Below, piece by piece: positions 26,335 to 35,730 of a stretch of 64,000 bases of DNA. Numbering within the stretch: position 1 is the first letter of the stretch; the number at the start of each line of letters is the position of its first letter. The DNA lies in assembly GCF_000383915.1 (NCBI RefSeq), contig NZ_KB912942.1:4213795-4277794 (forward strand), given 5' to 3'. The position numbers and the translations under genes were made by a program. The notes beneath the pieces are model-generated. The model did not search any database. It saw nothing but the letters and a program-made list of their open reading frames with translations, and was not told the DNA's origin. Source of the DNA: Amycolatopsis benzoatilytica AK 16/65. GTDB lineage: Bacteria; Actinomycetota; Actinomycetes; Mycobacteriales; Pseudonocardiaceae.

Positions 26335-27543
26335 ATGCCCCAAAGCGTCGTCTCAACGGTGATCGATCAACTGGCGGAGGAACTGTCCCGCTCGGTGGTC
26401 ATCAATGACCCGGCAGTGCAGATGCTGTACACCAGCGCGCACTACGGAGACGAGGATCCCGTTCGCGTCAGGGCGCTGCTCAACCACGGAGCAGAGCCGC
26501 GGGCTCGCGGGCACGTTCTCGCGCAGGGCGTGTCGAACTGGACGCGAGCCGGACTCATCCCGCCCGACATGGACATCGGGATGCATGCGCGCGTGTGCGT
26601 CCCGATCCGATTCGAGGGTGAGCTTTTGGGCCTGCTGATGGTGATGGACGCGGACGGCAGCATCACCACCGCAGAGCTCGGACGCGTCAACGAGGTCGCT
26701 CAAGAGTTGGCGTACGCGCTGCATGACAGCCGAGAGGAGGCCAGTCCGGGCAGCCAGGACGAGCAGCTCGTGCTGGACCTGGTTGGCACCGACCCGTCTG
26801 CACGACGCAGCGCTATCGCAACCATGAACGGGAGCGGACGCGGCGAGCGCTTCACCGCCGTCACCGCCGTCGACATCAGAGTGGCCGGACCCACCACGAC
26901 GACCCGCCCACACGTCGAGATCGCCTTGCGCAACGCCCTGTCCGCGAGGCCGCGAGCCGACAAGACGGATTCGATGTTCGCGGTCACCGGCGAGTCGGCA
27001 GTGCTGCTAGTCGGGTCGCAGCCACGGAATCCGCAGCCGGTCAGCCGGCGCGTGGGACAAATTCTCGACCGGACACACGAACTAGCCTCCGGCCGCTTCC
27101 GCTGCGTCGCCGGCCTTGGGAGCACCGGTGACGGGCTCGATCACGCGTCCCGCTCACTGGCGCAGGCGAACCTGGCATGCAGGGCCGCCGCCCTCGGACT
27201 AGGCGACGAGGTCACGCCTTGGGAGTCGCTCGGCGCTTACGGGCCCTTGCTGTTGATTCCGCCTGAGCACCTGTCGGAGGCGCTGCTGCCGCACCCTCTG
27301 CAGCAGCTTCGCGCGATAGATGCCGACGGTCATCTAGCCGCGACGCTGCGGGCGTACCTGGATTCGGCCGGCAACGGCCCCGCCGCGGCCGAGCAACTCC
27401 ACATCCACCGGACGTCGCTGTACTACCGGCTCGGACGGATCCACGAGCTGGCCGGGCTCGACGTAGCCGACGGGCACACCCGACAGGCAGTGCACGCCGG
27501 GTTCGCGATGCTCGACATCATCCAGGCGCGCTCGCAGAGCTGA
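26335..27543 (+). CDS. PucR/CdaR-family transcriptional regulator
   Basis: The 402-residue protein has a GAF-like N-terminal sensor (residues about 20-125), a central GGDEF-like degenerate region and a C-terminal PucR HTH. The HTH includes EQLHIHRTSLYYRLGRIHELAGLD. Such regulators usually activate nearby catabolic genes in response to a metabolite. It is divergent from the decayed thiolase/SDR operon and upstream of an alpha/beta hydrolase, which fits control of a now broken degradative cluster. Confidence 0.87.
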   Translation: MPQSVVSTVIDQLAEELSRSVVINDPAVQMLYTSAHYGDEDPVRVRALLNHGAEPRARGHVLAQGVSNWTRAGLIPPDMDIGMHARVCVPIRFEGELLGLLMVMDADGSITTAELGRVNEVAQELAYALHDSREEASPGSQDEQLVLDLVGTDPSARRSAIATMNGSGRGERFTAVTAVDIRVAGPTTTTRPHVEIALRNALSARPRADKTDSMFAVTGESAVLLVGSQPRNPQPVSRRVGQILDRTHELASGRFRCVAGLGSTGDGLDHASRSLAQANLACRAAALGLGDEVTPWESLGAYGPLLLIPPEHLSEALLPHPLQQLRAIDADGHLAATLRAYLDSAGNGPAAAEQLHIHRTSLYYRLGRIHELAGLDVADGHTRQAVHAGFAMLDIIQARSQS

Positions 27544-27696
27544 TCAGCCGTGTTTCGACAGTCGGAGCAAAGCGTGGCGCGTTTTCTCGTCGCACGACGG
27601 TAGTGACCGGCCAACACACAGCCGACACTGCTCGGCACCGGACGATGCCGGAACCCCGGCCGGACGCAGGCGCCGAACTCGACGAGGAGCAGCCCG

Positions 27697-28527
27697 ATGC
27701 CCACCTTCACCACCAACGACGGTGTCACGCTCGCCTACGAGGACACCGGAGGCGAGGGCACGCCCCTGGTGATGGTGCACGGTTGGGGCCAGACCCAGGC
27801 TATGTTCCGCAACCAGCTCGCCGGCCTGGGCAAGCACCGCCGAGTCATCACCTATGACCAGCGCGGCCACGGCGTGTCCGAAAAGCCCCGCCACGGCTAC
27901 CGCATCGCGCGGCTCGCCCAAGACTTCGAGCAGCTACTGGATCATCTCGGTCTGCACGAGGCCGACGCCCTCGGCTGGTCCATGGGCGCATCCGTCCTGT
28001 GGAGCTACATCGACAGCCACGGGACCGGACGCATACGCCGACTCGTGATCGTCGATCAGCCAGCCGCTGTCGCAGCAGTGCCCTGGATGACGAAGGACGA
28101 GCAGACCGAATCCGGCGCGATCTTCGACGTGAACGGCCTGCTGGAGTTGGCCGCCAATCTGAACGGGCCGGACGGGCCAGCGGCCCTCGAGGCATTCGAG
28201 CACTCGATGTTCTCCGGTGACACCGACCCGCAGGTGTGGAACTTCGTCGTCGAAGAGATCAAATCGACTCCGGCGTACGCGGGTGTGCCGCTGTTGTTCG
28301 ACCACTGCGCACAGGACTGGCGTGACGTCCTACCCCGCATCAACGTCCCCACGCTAGTCATCGGCTGCGACGGCAGCCATGTTCACCCGGACTCGCAGCG
28401 CTACATCGCCGAACGAGTCCCGAACGCCGAGCTGCACATCTTCCCCACCACCGAGGCGAGCTCGCACTTCGTGTTCCTGGAGAACCCTTCGGCGTTCGAC
28501 GCGATCGTCGAAAAGTTCCTCGGCTAA
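27697..28527 (+). CDS. Alpha/beta hydrolase
   Basis: A 276-residue single-domain hydrolase with the oxyanion segment MVHGWGQTQ (about residue 28) and nucleophile elbow GWSMGAS (about residue 94-100). An acidic residue lies in VIGCDGSH, and a late histidine in SSHFVFLENP completes the triad. It resembles haloperoxidase-like or enol-ester hydrolases. It follows the PucR gene in the same direction with a 150-bp gap and may be its target. The substrate is unknown. Confidence 0.87.
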   Translation: MPTFTTNDGVTLAYEDTGGEGTPLVMVHGWGQTQAMFRNQLAGLGKHRRVITYDQRGHGVSEKPRHGYRIARLAQDFEQLLDHLGLHEADALGWSMGASVLWSYIDSHGTGRIRRLVIVDQPAAVAAVPWMTKDEQTESGAIFDVNGLLELAANLNGPDGPAALEAFEHSMFSGDTDPQVWNFVVEEIKSTPAYAGVPLLFDHCAQDWRDVLPRINVPTLVIGCDGSHVHPDSQRYIAERVPNAELHIFPTTEASSHFVFLENPSAFDAIVEKFLG

Positions 28528-28578
28528 GGATCTCCCCGCAGCGCCGCCCTCTCCGGAGCTCGCCGTGCCCCGGGCGAA

Positions 28579-28615
28579 GCCAGATTCACCTGCCCACCAT
28601 GCAGGTGAATCTGGC
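28579..28615. terminator. Bidirectional stem-loop between convergent genes
   Basis: GCCAGATTCACCTGC and its exact complement form a 15-bp stem with a 7-nt loop (ccaccat). It lies between the convergent hydrolase and lipoprotein genes. No T-run follows on either strand, so a role as a two-way terminator is inferred from stem strength and position. Confidence 0.6.
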
Positions 28616-28750
28616 CATGGCGGGCTGCTTGCCCGAGTCCTCGGGCACGCGCTGGAGGCCGCGCCGTCAACCTGGACACTCCGGAACACCGATGCGTCCC
28701 CTGCCTCGGCAGCGGTAGACGGGCTGGCACGCGGGAACTAAGGCGGCAGT

Positions 28751-29140
28751 TCAGCAAGGTGCCACCGCGCCCATGACACCAGCCGGGCACCAGCCGGGAT
28801 GCTTTGCCAACCAGGCATCCCGCTGCCGGATGACATCCTGCTGCGTCAAGCCCCGTGCCGCATTCAGGCAACTGCCGGTCTGACAGGACTTGGCCTTGGG
28901 CCGGCTGGTGGCAGCCGGACGCGTAGGTGGCGGCGAAGGTGCCGGCTTCGTCGTACTCGGCGCTACTGCCTTTGGCGTTGTCGTCGTGGGCGCGGTCGCA
29001 GGCGCGACTGTAGCGCTCGTTTCCCTCAGACTCGACCGCAGGGACTCCGCCGGAGGTTGGCTCGGCATCGCTGGACTACACGCCGTGAAAACGGCGAGCA
29101 GCGGGACGGCCAATACACCGGCTATTCTGGCCTTTCCCAT
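28751..29140 (-). CDS. Putative secreted lipoprotein
   Basis: The 129-residue protein starts with MGKARIAGVLAVPLLAVFTAC, a signal peptide ending in a lipobox-like LLAVFTAC, so it is probably lipid-anchored at Cys21. A Thr/Pro/Ser-rich linker of about 50 residues leads to a small C-terminal part with four cysteines (CQTGSC, WC, PC) likely to form disulfides. No family is recognised. Confidence 0.7.
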   Translation of the reverse strand: MGKARIAGVLAVPLLAVFTACSPAMPSQPPAESLRSSLRETSATVAPATAPTTTTPKAVAPSTTKPAPSPPPTRPAATSRPKAKSCQTGSCLNAARGLTQQDVIRQRDAWLAKHPGWCPAGVMGAVAPC

Positions 29141-29192
29141 CGCAGTTCCCTCACCTCTCGCAATCGCGCAGGTTGGTGCGACCGAACTTGGT

Positions 29193-29753
29193 TCATCGGT
29201 TGTGGTCGTCCGTCGCCGGAACCGGCCGGGCCGATGGCTTGTACGACGTCGGTTTTGTCATCGCCGGCACCAGAAAACCGACGAGGAGCGAGCCGGCGGA
29301 CAACGCGACCAACGCGGTGATCTGGAAGGCGCCGGGCGACAGGTGTACTTGCCACGGAGAGCCCGGCATGGCCGTGAACCAGGCGGCTGCGGCAAGCGTC
29401 GGAGCGATGATTTCAGCACGACCGGCCGCTTTCCGGCCCGCGACGTCGGCGGCCGCCACCGTCTGGGCGGCCTTGGCCTTGCGCCAGAACAGCAGCCAGG
29501 CAATGACCGGCGTCGCGGCCAGCCAGCCGAAGTACCACGCGATGCGGAACGGCCAGTACGCCTCCGGGGCGGACGATGTCAGGCTGGCGACCAACCCCAA
29601 GCCGGCGGTATATGCGGCCAGTACTTCGGTGGGGATGACGCTGACCAGCGCCTTGCCCCAAGTGACTTCCTGGTCGTCCAGCGTGACGGCCTTGTCGCCG
29701 GGGTCGGTCGCATCTCGGGCAACAGCCAGTGTGGTACTCGTCGACAGGCTCAT
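29193..29753 (-). CDS. Four-helix membrane protein of unknown function
   Basis: The protein is about 186 residues from ATG 29753, with four probable membrane segments: TEVLAAYTAGLGLVASL, FGWLAATPVIAWLLFW, APTLAAAAWFTA and ITALVALSAGSLLVGFLV. A soluble N-terminal tail of about 30 residues precedes them. I do not recognise a family. A longer version from ATG 29807 is possible but less likely given the weak upstream signal. Confidence 0.65.
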   Translation of the reverse strand: MSLSTSTTLAVARDATDPGDKAVTLDDQEVTWGKALVSVIPTEVLAAYTAGLGLVASLTSSAPEAYWPFRIAWYFGWLAATPVIAWLLFWRKAKAAQTVAAADVAGRKAAGRAEIIAPTLAAAAWFTAMPGSPWQVHLSPGAFQITALVALSAGSLLVGFLVPAMTKPTSYKPSARPVPATDDHNR

Positions 29754-30377
29754 GGCTGATCTTCTCGCTTCGCCTACAACAGGACTCCCTGCAGATGTGA
29801 CTCGCACATGTTGGCCTGCGCGTTACGTTCCGTCACTACCGTGGCCCGACTGTTACCAATACGCGCACAGCCCCGAAGGCACGGCCGTTGCCTGTAACGG
29901 ACTTCATGAACCACCAGATGTCAGCTCCGTTGAGTTCGACGGTAGCTGGCTTGCGATTCGGGAAAGCGTGGTCAAATGTGGCTTACTCGAGAGCTGATAC
30001 AGAAACGAAAAGCCAGTTGCGCGCTTGGTACCCATGTCACGGGGCCCGTCGAACGAACGGCGTAACTCGGGGTTGCAGGGAAGCTGCCTGTGTCCCGGCC
30101 GTCGCGCGATCCACAAGCCACGCGACGAGCTGGTCGTCCAGGCCGTCGAGATCGGTCTCGGACTTCGACGGCCTCAGCATTCTCCGCGCCGGACATCACG
30201 TCGGCCATCAGGTGCACTTCCATGATCGGGAGTAACACCGCTCTTTTTACCGCCCCGCAGGGCTGGCCAAGGGACAGCTGAGTCTCTGCATTCTTCTCGG
30301 TATTGCTTGCCGTGCAACGCATTTGGAAGCCACGAGATCAGCCTCGGAGTCTCCGGCGATCGGCACCGCTGAACGGG
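29754..30377. other. Intergenic stretch without a supported gene
   Basis: The sequence is less GC-rich than its surroundings around 29800-30000. Only short, mutually overlapping open frames without ribosome sites occur on both strands. I see no RNA gene or repeat. Given the ferredoxin remnant at its right edge, it may be decayed DNA. Confidence 0.5.
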
Positions 30378-30569
30378 TCAAGCAGTTTCGTGCACCGAGA
30401 TTGCGGCCCCGGGGCAAACGATGGCGGCTTCACGGACGGTCGCGTGCAGTTCGTCGCCGGGGTATTCGTCGAGCAGGAGCACGATGCCGTCGTCCTCGCG
30501 CTGGTCGAACACCTCCGGCGCGAGCAGCCTCGCCGGCAGGAGGCCGATCACCTCGGCGAGCAGCAACAC
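30378..30569 (-). pseudogene. P450-type ferredoxin remnant lacking two cluster cysteines
   Basis: The 63-codon frame keeps the typical ferredoxin body (APEVFDQREDDGIVLLLDE and VREAAIVCPGAAISV), as in 3Fe-4S ferredoxins that feed actinomycete P450s. The third cysteine remains in VCPG. The N-terminal CxxxxxC is replaced by VIGLLPA, so two ligands are missing and the normal start is gone. It cannot hold a standard cluster. It lies 37 bp after the TetR gene and close to a P450 gene, its likely former partner. Confidence 0.6.
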
Positions 30570-30605
30570 TGCTCGCCTTCGGACACGCTCCGCCCTCAGG
30601 CGGAC

Positions 30606-31190
30606 TCACGGCGCCCGGACCTCGACCAGGGCGGCCAGGGCGGCCCGGACGGTGCTGCCGAGATCGGCCACCGGGACGGGCCGGCCTTCCTCGAGCCAGG
30701 ACAGTGTGATCTCGACAATGATCTTGGGAATCAAGGTCGCCACCCAGCGGCGCCGCGCCCGCTGGGGGACCCGGTCGCGCAAATAGGTCTCGGCGATGTG
30801 CGCCGCGTCGCTGAACAAGTCCGCCGCGTAGGCCGAGAACGCTGCCTCCCGGGCGGCGTGCTGGAACAGCAGCCGAAAGCCGTCGGGGTCCTCGTCCGCA
30901 GCGGTCACGAAGGCGTGCACGGTGTCGCCGGTGTAGCTGTCGGCCGAGCCGACGACCGCGCGCACCCGATCGCGGACGTCGGTCAGCGCGGCCAGGTACA
31001 GCTCGTTCTTCGACGCGAAATGCCGGTAGATCAGCACTTTGGTGACGCCGGCTTGCTCGGCGATGTCGTCGAGACTGGTGGCCGCGAAACCATTGCGGGC
31101 GAAGGCCTCCGTCGCGGCGCGGATCAGCTGGCTTCGTCGCTCGGGCCGGCGCAGCAGAGTGCGCCCCGGGGTGCGGTCGTCGGGTGCCAT
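30606..31190 (-). CDS. TetR-family transcriptional regulator
   Basis: The protein is 194 residues from ATG 31190. The HTH comprises LIRAATEAFARNGFAATSLDDIAEQ (here given in part) and VTKVLIYRHFASKNELY, typical of TetR. It is divergent from the membrane protein and P450 genes, with a palindromic site between them, and so probably represses them and itself. The ATG at 31223 lies in the operator and is unlikely. Confidence 0.87.
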   Translation of the reverse strand: MAPDDRTPGRTLLRRPERRSQLIRAATEAFARNGFAATSLDDIAEQAGVTKVLIYRHFASKNELYLAALTDVRDRVRAVVGSADSYTGDTVHAFVTAADEDPDGFRLLFQHAAREAAFSAYAADLFSDAAHIAETYLRDRVPQRARRRWVATLIPKIIVEITLSWLEEGRPVPVADLGSTVRAALAALVEVRAP

Positions 31191-31219
31191 GAACTCTCCA
31201 AGTGTTGTTCCCCGAGTAT

Positions 31220-31233
31220 ACACTTGATAGTGT
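31220..31233. promoter_or_regulatory. TetR operator for the P450 group
   Basis: ACACT-tgat-AGTGT is an inverted repeat immediately before the + strand gene at 31240. A further AGTGTT half-site occurs at 31201. The location between divergent TetR and target genes supports an operator. Confidence 0.6.
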
Positions 31234-31239
31234 TAACTC

Positions 31240-31845
31240 ATGAATAAACAGCGTGCCGTCGCGCGGCTCGTCTTCAGCCCCACCCTCCTGCTGAACGTCG
31301 TCACGCCGGTGATCGCCTACCAGCTGCTGGTCCATCACGGCGTCGGCAGCACCACCGCATTGATGTACGCCTGCGGCTTTCCGCTGCTGGGCATCGCGAT
31401 AACCGCCATGCGCAGCCGTCGCCTGGATCCGGTGGCGGTGTTGTCGCTGGTGGCGATCATCGTCGGTCTCGCCGCGGGCCTCGTCCTGGGCAACGGGCGG
31501 ATCCTGCTGGTCAAGGACTCCATCGTCACCGGCGTCATCGGGGTCCTGTTCCTCCTGTCACTGCTGACCAAGCGTCCGCTGATCGCCGTCCTGCGACGAA
31601 AGCTGCTGTCCCGTGAGACGGACCGGCCGCGACGGATGACCGCCGTCTGGGGCGTGGTGCTCGTCGCGGAAGCATCGGTTCGCGTCGCCCTGTCCTTCGC
31701 GGTGTCCCCCGGCACCCTGCTGGTGCTCTCGCCCCTGCTGGCGGCGGTCGCGTTCGGGCCGCTGGCGCTGTGGACGCTGTCGAGCCGCCCCGCCGCAACC
31801 ACGGAAGGAGTTTCGCATGGATCAGCTCCCGTTCGAGCGCGGTGA
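31240..31845 (+). CDS. VC0807-like membrane protein
   Basis: A 201-residue hydrophobic protein with about six membrane segments, including LLLNVVTPVIAYQLLV, FPLLGIAITAM, VLSLVAIIVGLAAGLVLG and VTGVIGVLFLLSLL. The layout matches VC0807-type proteins of unknown function, which often sit beside TetR regulators. Its end overlaps the P450 start by 29 bp, implying co-transcription. The start lies just after the operator. Confidence 0.78.
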   Translation: MNKQRAVARLVFSPTLLLNVVTPVIAYQLLVHHGVGSTTALMYACGFPLLGIAITAMRSRRLDPVAVLSLVAIIVGLAAGLVLGNGRILLVKDSIVTGVIGVLFLLSLLTKRPLIAVLRRKLLSRETDRPRRMTAVWGVVLVAEASVRVALSFAVSPGTLLVLSPLLAAVAFGPLALWTLSSRPAATTEGVSHGSAPVRAR

Positions 31846-32983
31846 CGACCCGCTCGTCGCCGCCGAGCACTACCGGACAGTGCAGGACCGCTCCGCCGTC
31901 GCACCAGTCCGCACCATGGCTGGCGACGCCGCCTGGCTGGTCACCCGCTACGCCGACGTCAAGGCGCTGCTCTCCGACGAGCGGCTGGGCCGCTCGCACC
32001 CGCGTCCCGAGCAGGCCGCGCGCATTTCGCCTTCGGCTCTGCTGGGCGGTGCCGCAGGGGATCACGAGAACGAGGAGCGCCAGCACCAGAGATTGCGGCG
32101 GCTGCTGGCGCCAGCGTTCTCCGCGCGGCGGATGGGGCAGCTGCAGACCCGGATCGGGGAACTGGTCGACGGCCTGCTCGACGAGATGCGCACTCCCCCG
32201 GCCGACCTGCACCTGGCGGTTTCGGTGCCCTTGCCGGTGATGGTGATCTGCGAACTCCTGGGCGTGCCCTACGGTGAGGACGACCGGCTCAGGACGTGGT
32301 CGACCGACCTCGCTTCCCTCGACGCGGACCGCTCACAAGCCGCCCTGCGGGACTTCACCGGCTACCTGCACACCCTGATCGAGCACAAACGCGGCAACCC
32401 CGGCGACGACGTCATCTCCGACCTCGTCCGCGCCGAAGCAGCGATGACGGACACGGACGTCGCCCGGGTGGCCGCCACCTTGCTGTTCGCCGGGCACGAG
32501 ACCACCACGGTCCGGATCGACCTCGGAACGCTCCTGCTGATCAGCCATCCCGACCAGTACCGAGCCCTGCGTGCCGACCCGCGGCTCATCGACAGCGCCG
32601 TCGACGAAGTTCTGCGGATGTCCACCTTCAGCTCGATCGGCGGGCTGCCCCGCTATGCCAACACGGACCTCAGCATCGACGACGTCACCGTCGCGGCGGG
32701 CGACGCAGTCCTGCTCTCGATCGCCGCGGCGAACCGAGACCTCCGGGCGTTCGCCGAGCCCGACACGTTCGACATCACCCGAACACCGAACAAACACCTG
32801 GCCTTCGGCCACGGACCCCGCTACTGCATCGGCGCGAGCCTCGCCCGGGTCGAGCTGTGCGAAGTCCTGCGCCGCATCGTCGATCGGTTCCCCCGGCTCG
32901 ATCTCGCCGTGCCCCGGGAAGAACTGCGAACCCACCGGAAAAGCCTCACCGGAGGCCTGGTTTCCCTGCCGGTGACCTGGTGA
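31817..32983 (+). CDS. Soluble cytochrome P450
   Basis: A 388-residue class I bacterial P450. It shows the oxygen-binding I-helix LFAGHETTT (about residue 228), the K-helix EVLRM region and the heme-thiolate loop FGHGPRYCIGASLAR with the ligand cysteine near residue 338. It needs a ferredoxin and reductase; the neighbouring ferredoxin gene (30378-30569) is decayed, so electrons must come from elsewhere. The substrate is unknown. It is regulated with the preceding membrane protein by the divergent TetR gene. Confidence 0.93.
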   Translation: MDQLPFERGDDPLVAAEHYRTVQDRSAVAPVRTMAGDAAWLVTRYADVKALLSDERLGRSHPRPEQAARISPSALLGGAAGDHENEERQHQRLRRLLAPAFSARRMGQLQTRIGELVDGLLDEMRTPPADLHLAVSVPLPVMVICELLGVPYGEDDRLRTWSTDLASLDADRSQAALRDFTGYLHTLIEHKRGNPGDDVISDLVRAEAAMTDTDVARVAATLLFAGHETTTVRIDLGTLLLISHPDQYRALRADPRLIDSAVDEVLRMSTFSSIGGLPRYANTDLSIDDVTVAAGDAVLLSIAAANRDLRAFAEPDTFDITRTPNKHLAFGHGPRYCIGASLARVELCEVLRRIVDRFPRLDLAVPREELRTHRKSLTGGLVSLPVTW

Positions 32984-33232
32984 ACCGGCCAGCTTCGCCG
33001 GGAACCGCCCGCGCATCGTGCCGGTTGGGGACGCCCGATCCGCGCGGAAACCGACGACGCGGATATCGGTGAGCTCTAAGCGGCGTCCCCGTTCATTCGG
33101 GGCCGTCGCCCGCTCGTCCCTGCCCCGCCGCCGCCCGTTCGATCGAGCAGGCTCCGGCCGCCCGGCGGCTGGTAAGAAACACCGGTACGTCCGCATTCCG
33201 GGCGGGCATACCAGGCGCGCGAAGGGGTGCAC

Positions 33233-33631
33233 ATGGCTTTCCCAGGTTTGCAGCATGTCGCGATCACCGTGTCCGATCTTCAGCGCAGCACCGAGTGGTA
33301 CACCAGGCTGTTCGGCGCGGGGCCCGTCCTGGACGAGGACGAAGAAGGCGGCGAGTTCCACCACACGGTTTTCGCCCTCGACGGCGGCATGCTTTTCGGG
33401 CTGCACACACACCTCGGCAGGGAAACCCGGGACCGGGCGGACGAACGTCGCACCGGCCTGGACCACGTCGGATTCGCGGTCGCGTCGCACGCCGAATTGG
33501 CGGAGTGGGCCAAGAGGCTGGACGAGCTCGGCATCCCGCACGGCGGGGTGAAGAAAGCGCACTACGGCAGCGGCGTTTCCTTCCGCGATCCGGACAACAT
33601 CCCGCTCGAGTTCTTCGCCGGTCCGGAATAA
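33233..33631 (+). CDS. VOC-family (glyoxalase-like) protein
   Basis: A 132-residue single vicinal-oxygen-chelate protein with two beta-alpha-beta-beta-beta modules. Candidate metal ligands are H in LQHVAITV (residue 7), H/E around TGLDHVGFAV and the late glutamate in IPLEFFAG. ATG 33233 follows GAAGGGG. It could be a lyase, isomerase or dioxygenase-like protein. It lies 19 bp upstream of the CBS-BON gene, probably in one transcript. Confidence 0.82.
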   Translation: MAFPGLQHVAITVSDLQRSTEWYTRLFGAGPVLDEDEEGGEFHHTVFALDGGMLFGLHTHLGRETRDRADERRTGLDHVGFAVASHAELAEWAKRLDELGIPHGGVKKAHYGSGVSFRDPDNIPLEFFAGPE

Positions 33632-33650
33632 CCACGGCAGCAGGAAAACT

Positions 33651-34298
33651 ATGTGCGATCAGCGGGTAGCCGACGTAATGGCACGCCAGGTCGTCTCAGC
33701 GAGGCACGACACCTCGTTCCGGGACCTCCTCGCGGCCCTGCTCGAACACGGCGCGCCGGCGGTACCGGTCGTCGATCCGGCCGGCCGGCCGATCGGGCTC
33801 GTCACCGCAGCCGACGTGACAGCGAAGAGCGAGTTCCACGGCGGCGCGGACCGAGTTCCCACGCTCGGCAGGCCGCGCCGACGCAGCCGGTGGCGAAAAG
33901 CGGGTGCGCGCACTGCCGCCGAGCTGATGACGGCACCCGCGCCGACGATCGCCGCCGACGCGCCGCTGCACGCGGCGCTCCGGCGGCTCGCGGACGCCAG
34001 GTCGGACCAGTTGTGCGTGGTGGACCGGGAAGCCCGGCTGGTCGGGCTGATGTCCCACCGTGACGTCCTGTCCGCGTTTCTGCGGTCGGACGCCGACATC
34101 CAGGCCGAGGCCGAAGCCGGCGCGCCGGCGGGCATCGGGGTGCGGGTCGCCGAGGGCGTCGTGACGCTCACCGGCACCGTCGGGCTGAGAAGCGTTGTCG
34201 AGCAAGCGGTTCGGGCGGCACAGCGGGTGCGCGGAGTGGTCGCCGTCTGCGACGAGCTCGACTTCCGCTTCGACGACGTCACCGCGCACGGAATGTGA
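33651..34298 (+). CDS. CBS-pair plus BON domain protein
   Basis: The 215-residue protein has two CBS motifs (residues 4-60 and about 85-145, with LVTAADVT and LMSHRDVLSAF). A C-terminal BON segment (GVRVAEGVVTLTGTVGLRSV) follows. CBS pairs sense adenosyl nucleotides, and BON domains often bind membranes. Such proteins appear in stress or energy-status regulons of actinobacteria. It is convergent with the phosphofructokinase gene, 18 bp away. Confidence 0.86.
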   Translation: MCDQRVADVMARQVVSARHDTSFRDLLAALLEHGAPAVPVVDPAGRPIGLVTAADVTAKSEFHGGADRVPTLGRPRRRSRWRKAGARTAAELMTAPAPTIAADAPLHAALRRLADARSDQLCVVDREARLVGLMSHRDVLSAFLRSDADIQAEAEAGAPAGIGVRVAEGVVTLTGTVGLRSVVEQAVRAAQRVRGVVAVCDELDFRFDDVTAHGM

Positions 34299-34316
34299 AC
34301 TCGGCCGATCCGAGGC

Positions 34317-35699
34317 TCAGCAAAACCCCATCGGCACCTTTTCTCTGCTCGCCCCTGCCCCGAATTCCGCCGGCTGGCAAGTGGTTTCCAGCACCGACAT
34401 CCACAGGTCGCCATCGGGGTCGACCTGGTTGCGGCGGCTGGTCATCAGCGACAGCGGAACGTGCACGAAGCGCCGCCGCCAGCGCGCGACAGCGGCGGCG
34501 GTGCGGCCCGCCATCGCGGCGTGCACTGCGGCATGCGCCAGCCGCAGGCAATAGACGCTGTCGTAGGGGTTGGCCGCGATGCTCCGGATCGCGTAGCTCG
34601 GGTCGATGTAGCGCATCGTGGGAGGAAGGCCGGCCGCGGTCAGGTGCGCGGCAATGCGGTCTTTGAGCAGCTCCCCCACGTTGCCGAGCTTGACGTTGCC
34701 CGACGCGTCCGTGCCGCGCCCGTTCCGGTGCGCCGCACCGGGTTGGTCGAGCAGGTCCTGCCCTGCCCCTTCGGCCAGGACGATCACGACGTAGCCCTTC
34801 GCCCGCACGCGCTGCTCGACGTGGGCGAGCAGGCCGTCCGGCCCCTCGAACGCGAAGGGGATCTCCGGGATCAGCACGATGTCCGCACCGTTGGCGGCCA
34901 GCGCGGCATAGCTGGCGATGAAGCCGGAGTGCCGGCCCATCAGCTTCACGATCCCGACCCCGTTCGGGCTGGACGCGGCCTCGACGGAGACCGACGAGAT
35001 GAAGTCCGTCGCCCGGGCGAACGCGCTTTGGAAACCGAACGACTGGTCAGTGAAGGGCAGGTCGTTGTCGATCGTCTTCGGCACCCCGATGACCGCGATG
35101 TCGAGCCCGCGCGCCCGGATCGCGTCGCTGAGGTACGTCGCGGCGCGCATCCCGCCGTCACCGCCGATGACGAACATGATGTCGACGCCCCGCAGAACAA
35201 GGCTGTCGACCATCTCGTCGGCGTCCTGGCCGCCTCGCGAGCTGCCCAGGATCGTGCCGCCGTCCTTGTGGATGTCGCGAACGTGCGCGGGCGTCAGGTC
35301 GACGGTGTCGTGCCGGTGTTCGGCGGTGAGCCCCTGCAGGCCGTTCCGGAAACCCAGGATTCGCTTCACCTGATAATGCACCGCGAGTTCCTGGACGAGA
35401 CCGCGGATGACGTTGTTCAGCCCCGGGCACAGCCCTCCGCAGGTGACGATGCCGGCGGTGACCCGCGCCGGGTCGAAGTAGATCTTCCGGCGCGGGCCGG
35501 CCCCTTCGAAGCTCGGAACGCGCGCCGGCGGGAGGCGATGCTCGGCGAGCATCGACACGGTGTCCTCGAGCAGGACCCGGTCGCCGTCCGCGACATAGTG
35601 CGGAGAAGTCTGTTTCGTCGACAACATCTCGGCGAGAGGCGAATCGTAACGACACTCGCCGAGATGACGAACGCGGAGGTCGTCCAGATGCAGCGTCAC
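34317..35699 (-). CDS. pfk: Phosphofructokinase, long (plant-like) type
   Basis: The 460-residue PFK has GGLCPGLNNVIRG (about residue 88), FRNGLQGL, GGDGGMRAA at the phosphoryl donor site and GVPKTIDNDLPFTD with the catalytic aspartate. Glycine after GGD favours ATP over pyrophosphate, and PKTIDND is found in long ATP-PFKs too, so the donor is probably ATP. In the RuMP cycle it makes fructose 1,6-bisphosphate from the hexuloisomerase product. It ends the hxlB-glpX-pfk operon (31-bp gap to glpX). Confidence 0.88.
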   Translation of the reverse strand: MTLHLDDLRVRHLGECRYDSPLAEMLSTKQTSPHYVADGDRVLLEDTVSMLAEHRLPPARVPSFEGAGPRRKIYFDPARVTAGIVTCGGLCPGLNNVIRGLVQELAVHYQVKRILGFRNGLQGLTAEHRHDTVDLTPAHVRDIHKDGGTILGSSRGGQDADEMVDSLVLRGVDIMFVIGGDGGMRAATYLSDAIRARGLDIAVIGVPKTIDNDLPFTDQSFGFQSAFARATDFISSVSVEAASSPNGVGIVKLMGRHSGFIASYAALAANGADIVLIPEIPFAFEGPDGLLAHVEQRVRAKGYVVIVLAEGAGQDLLDQPGAAHRNGRGTDASGNVKLGNVGELLKDRIAAHLTAAGLPPTMRYIDPSYAIRSIAANPYDSVYCLRLAHAAVHAAMAGRTAAAVARWRRRFVHVPLSLMTSRRNQVDPDGDLWMSVLETTCQPAEFGAGASREKVPMGFC

Positions 35700-35730
35700 C
35701 GAATCTCCCTGGTCGTGCGGACAGCGTGGA

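Noticed and set aside
29888..30281. Several 60-120 codon open frames on both strands
   Set aside because: None has a good ribosome site, recognisable domain or consistent third-base pattern, and they overlap each other.
34317..35699. Pyrophosphate-dependent phosphofructokinase
   Set aside because: The donor site has GGDGG rather than the GGDD form of PPi enzymes. The PKTIDND lysine alone also occurs in long ATP-dependent PFKs.
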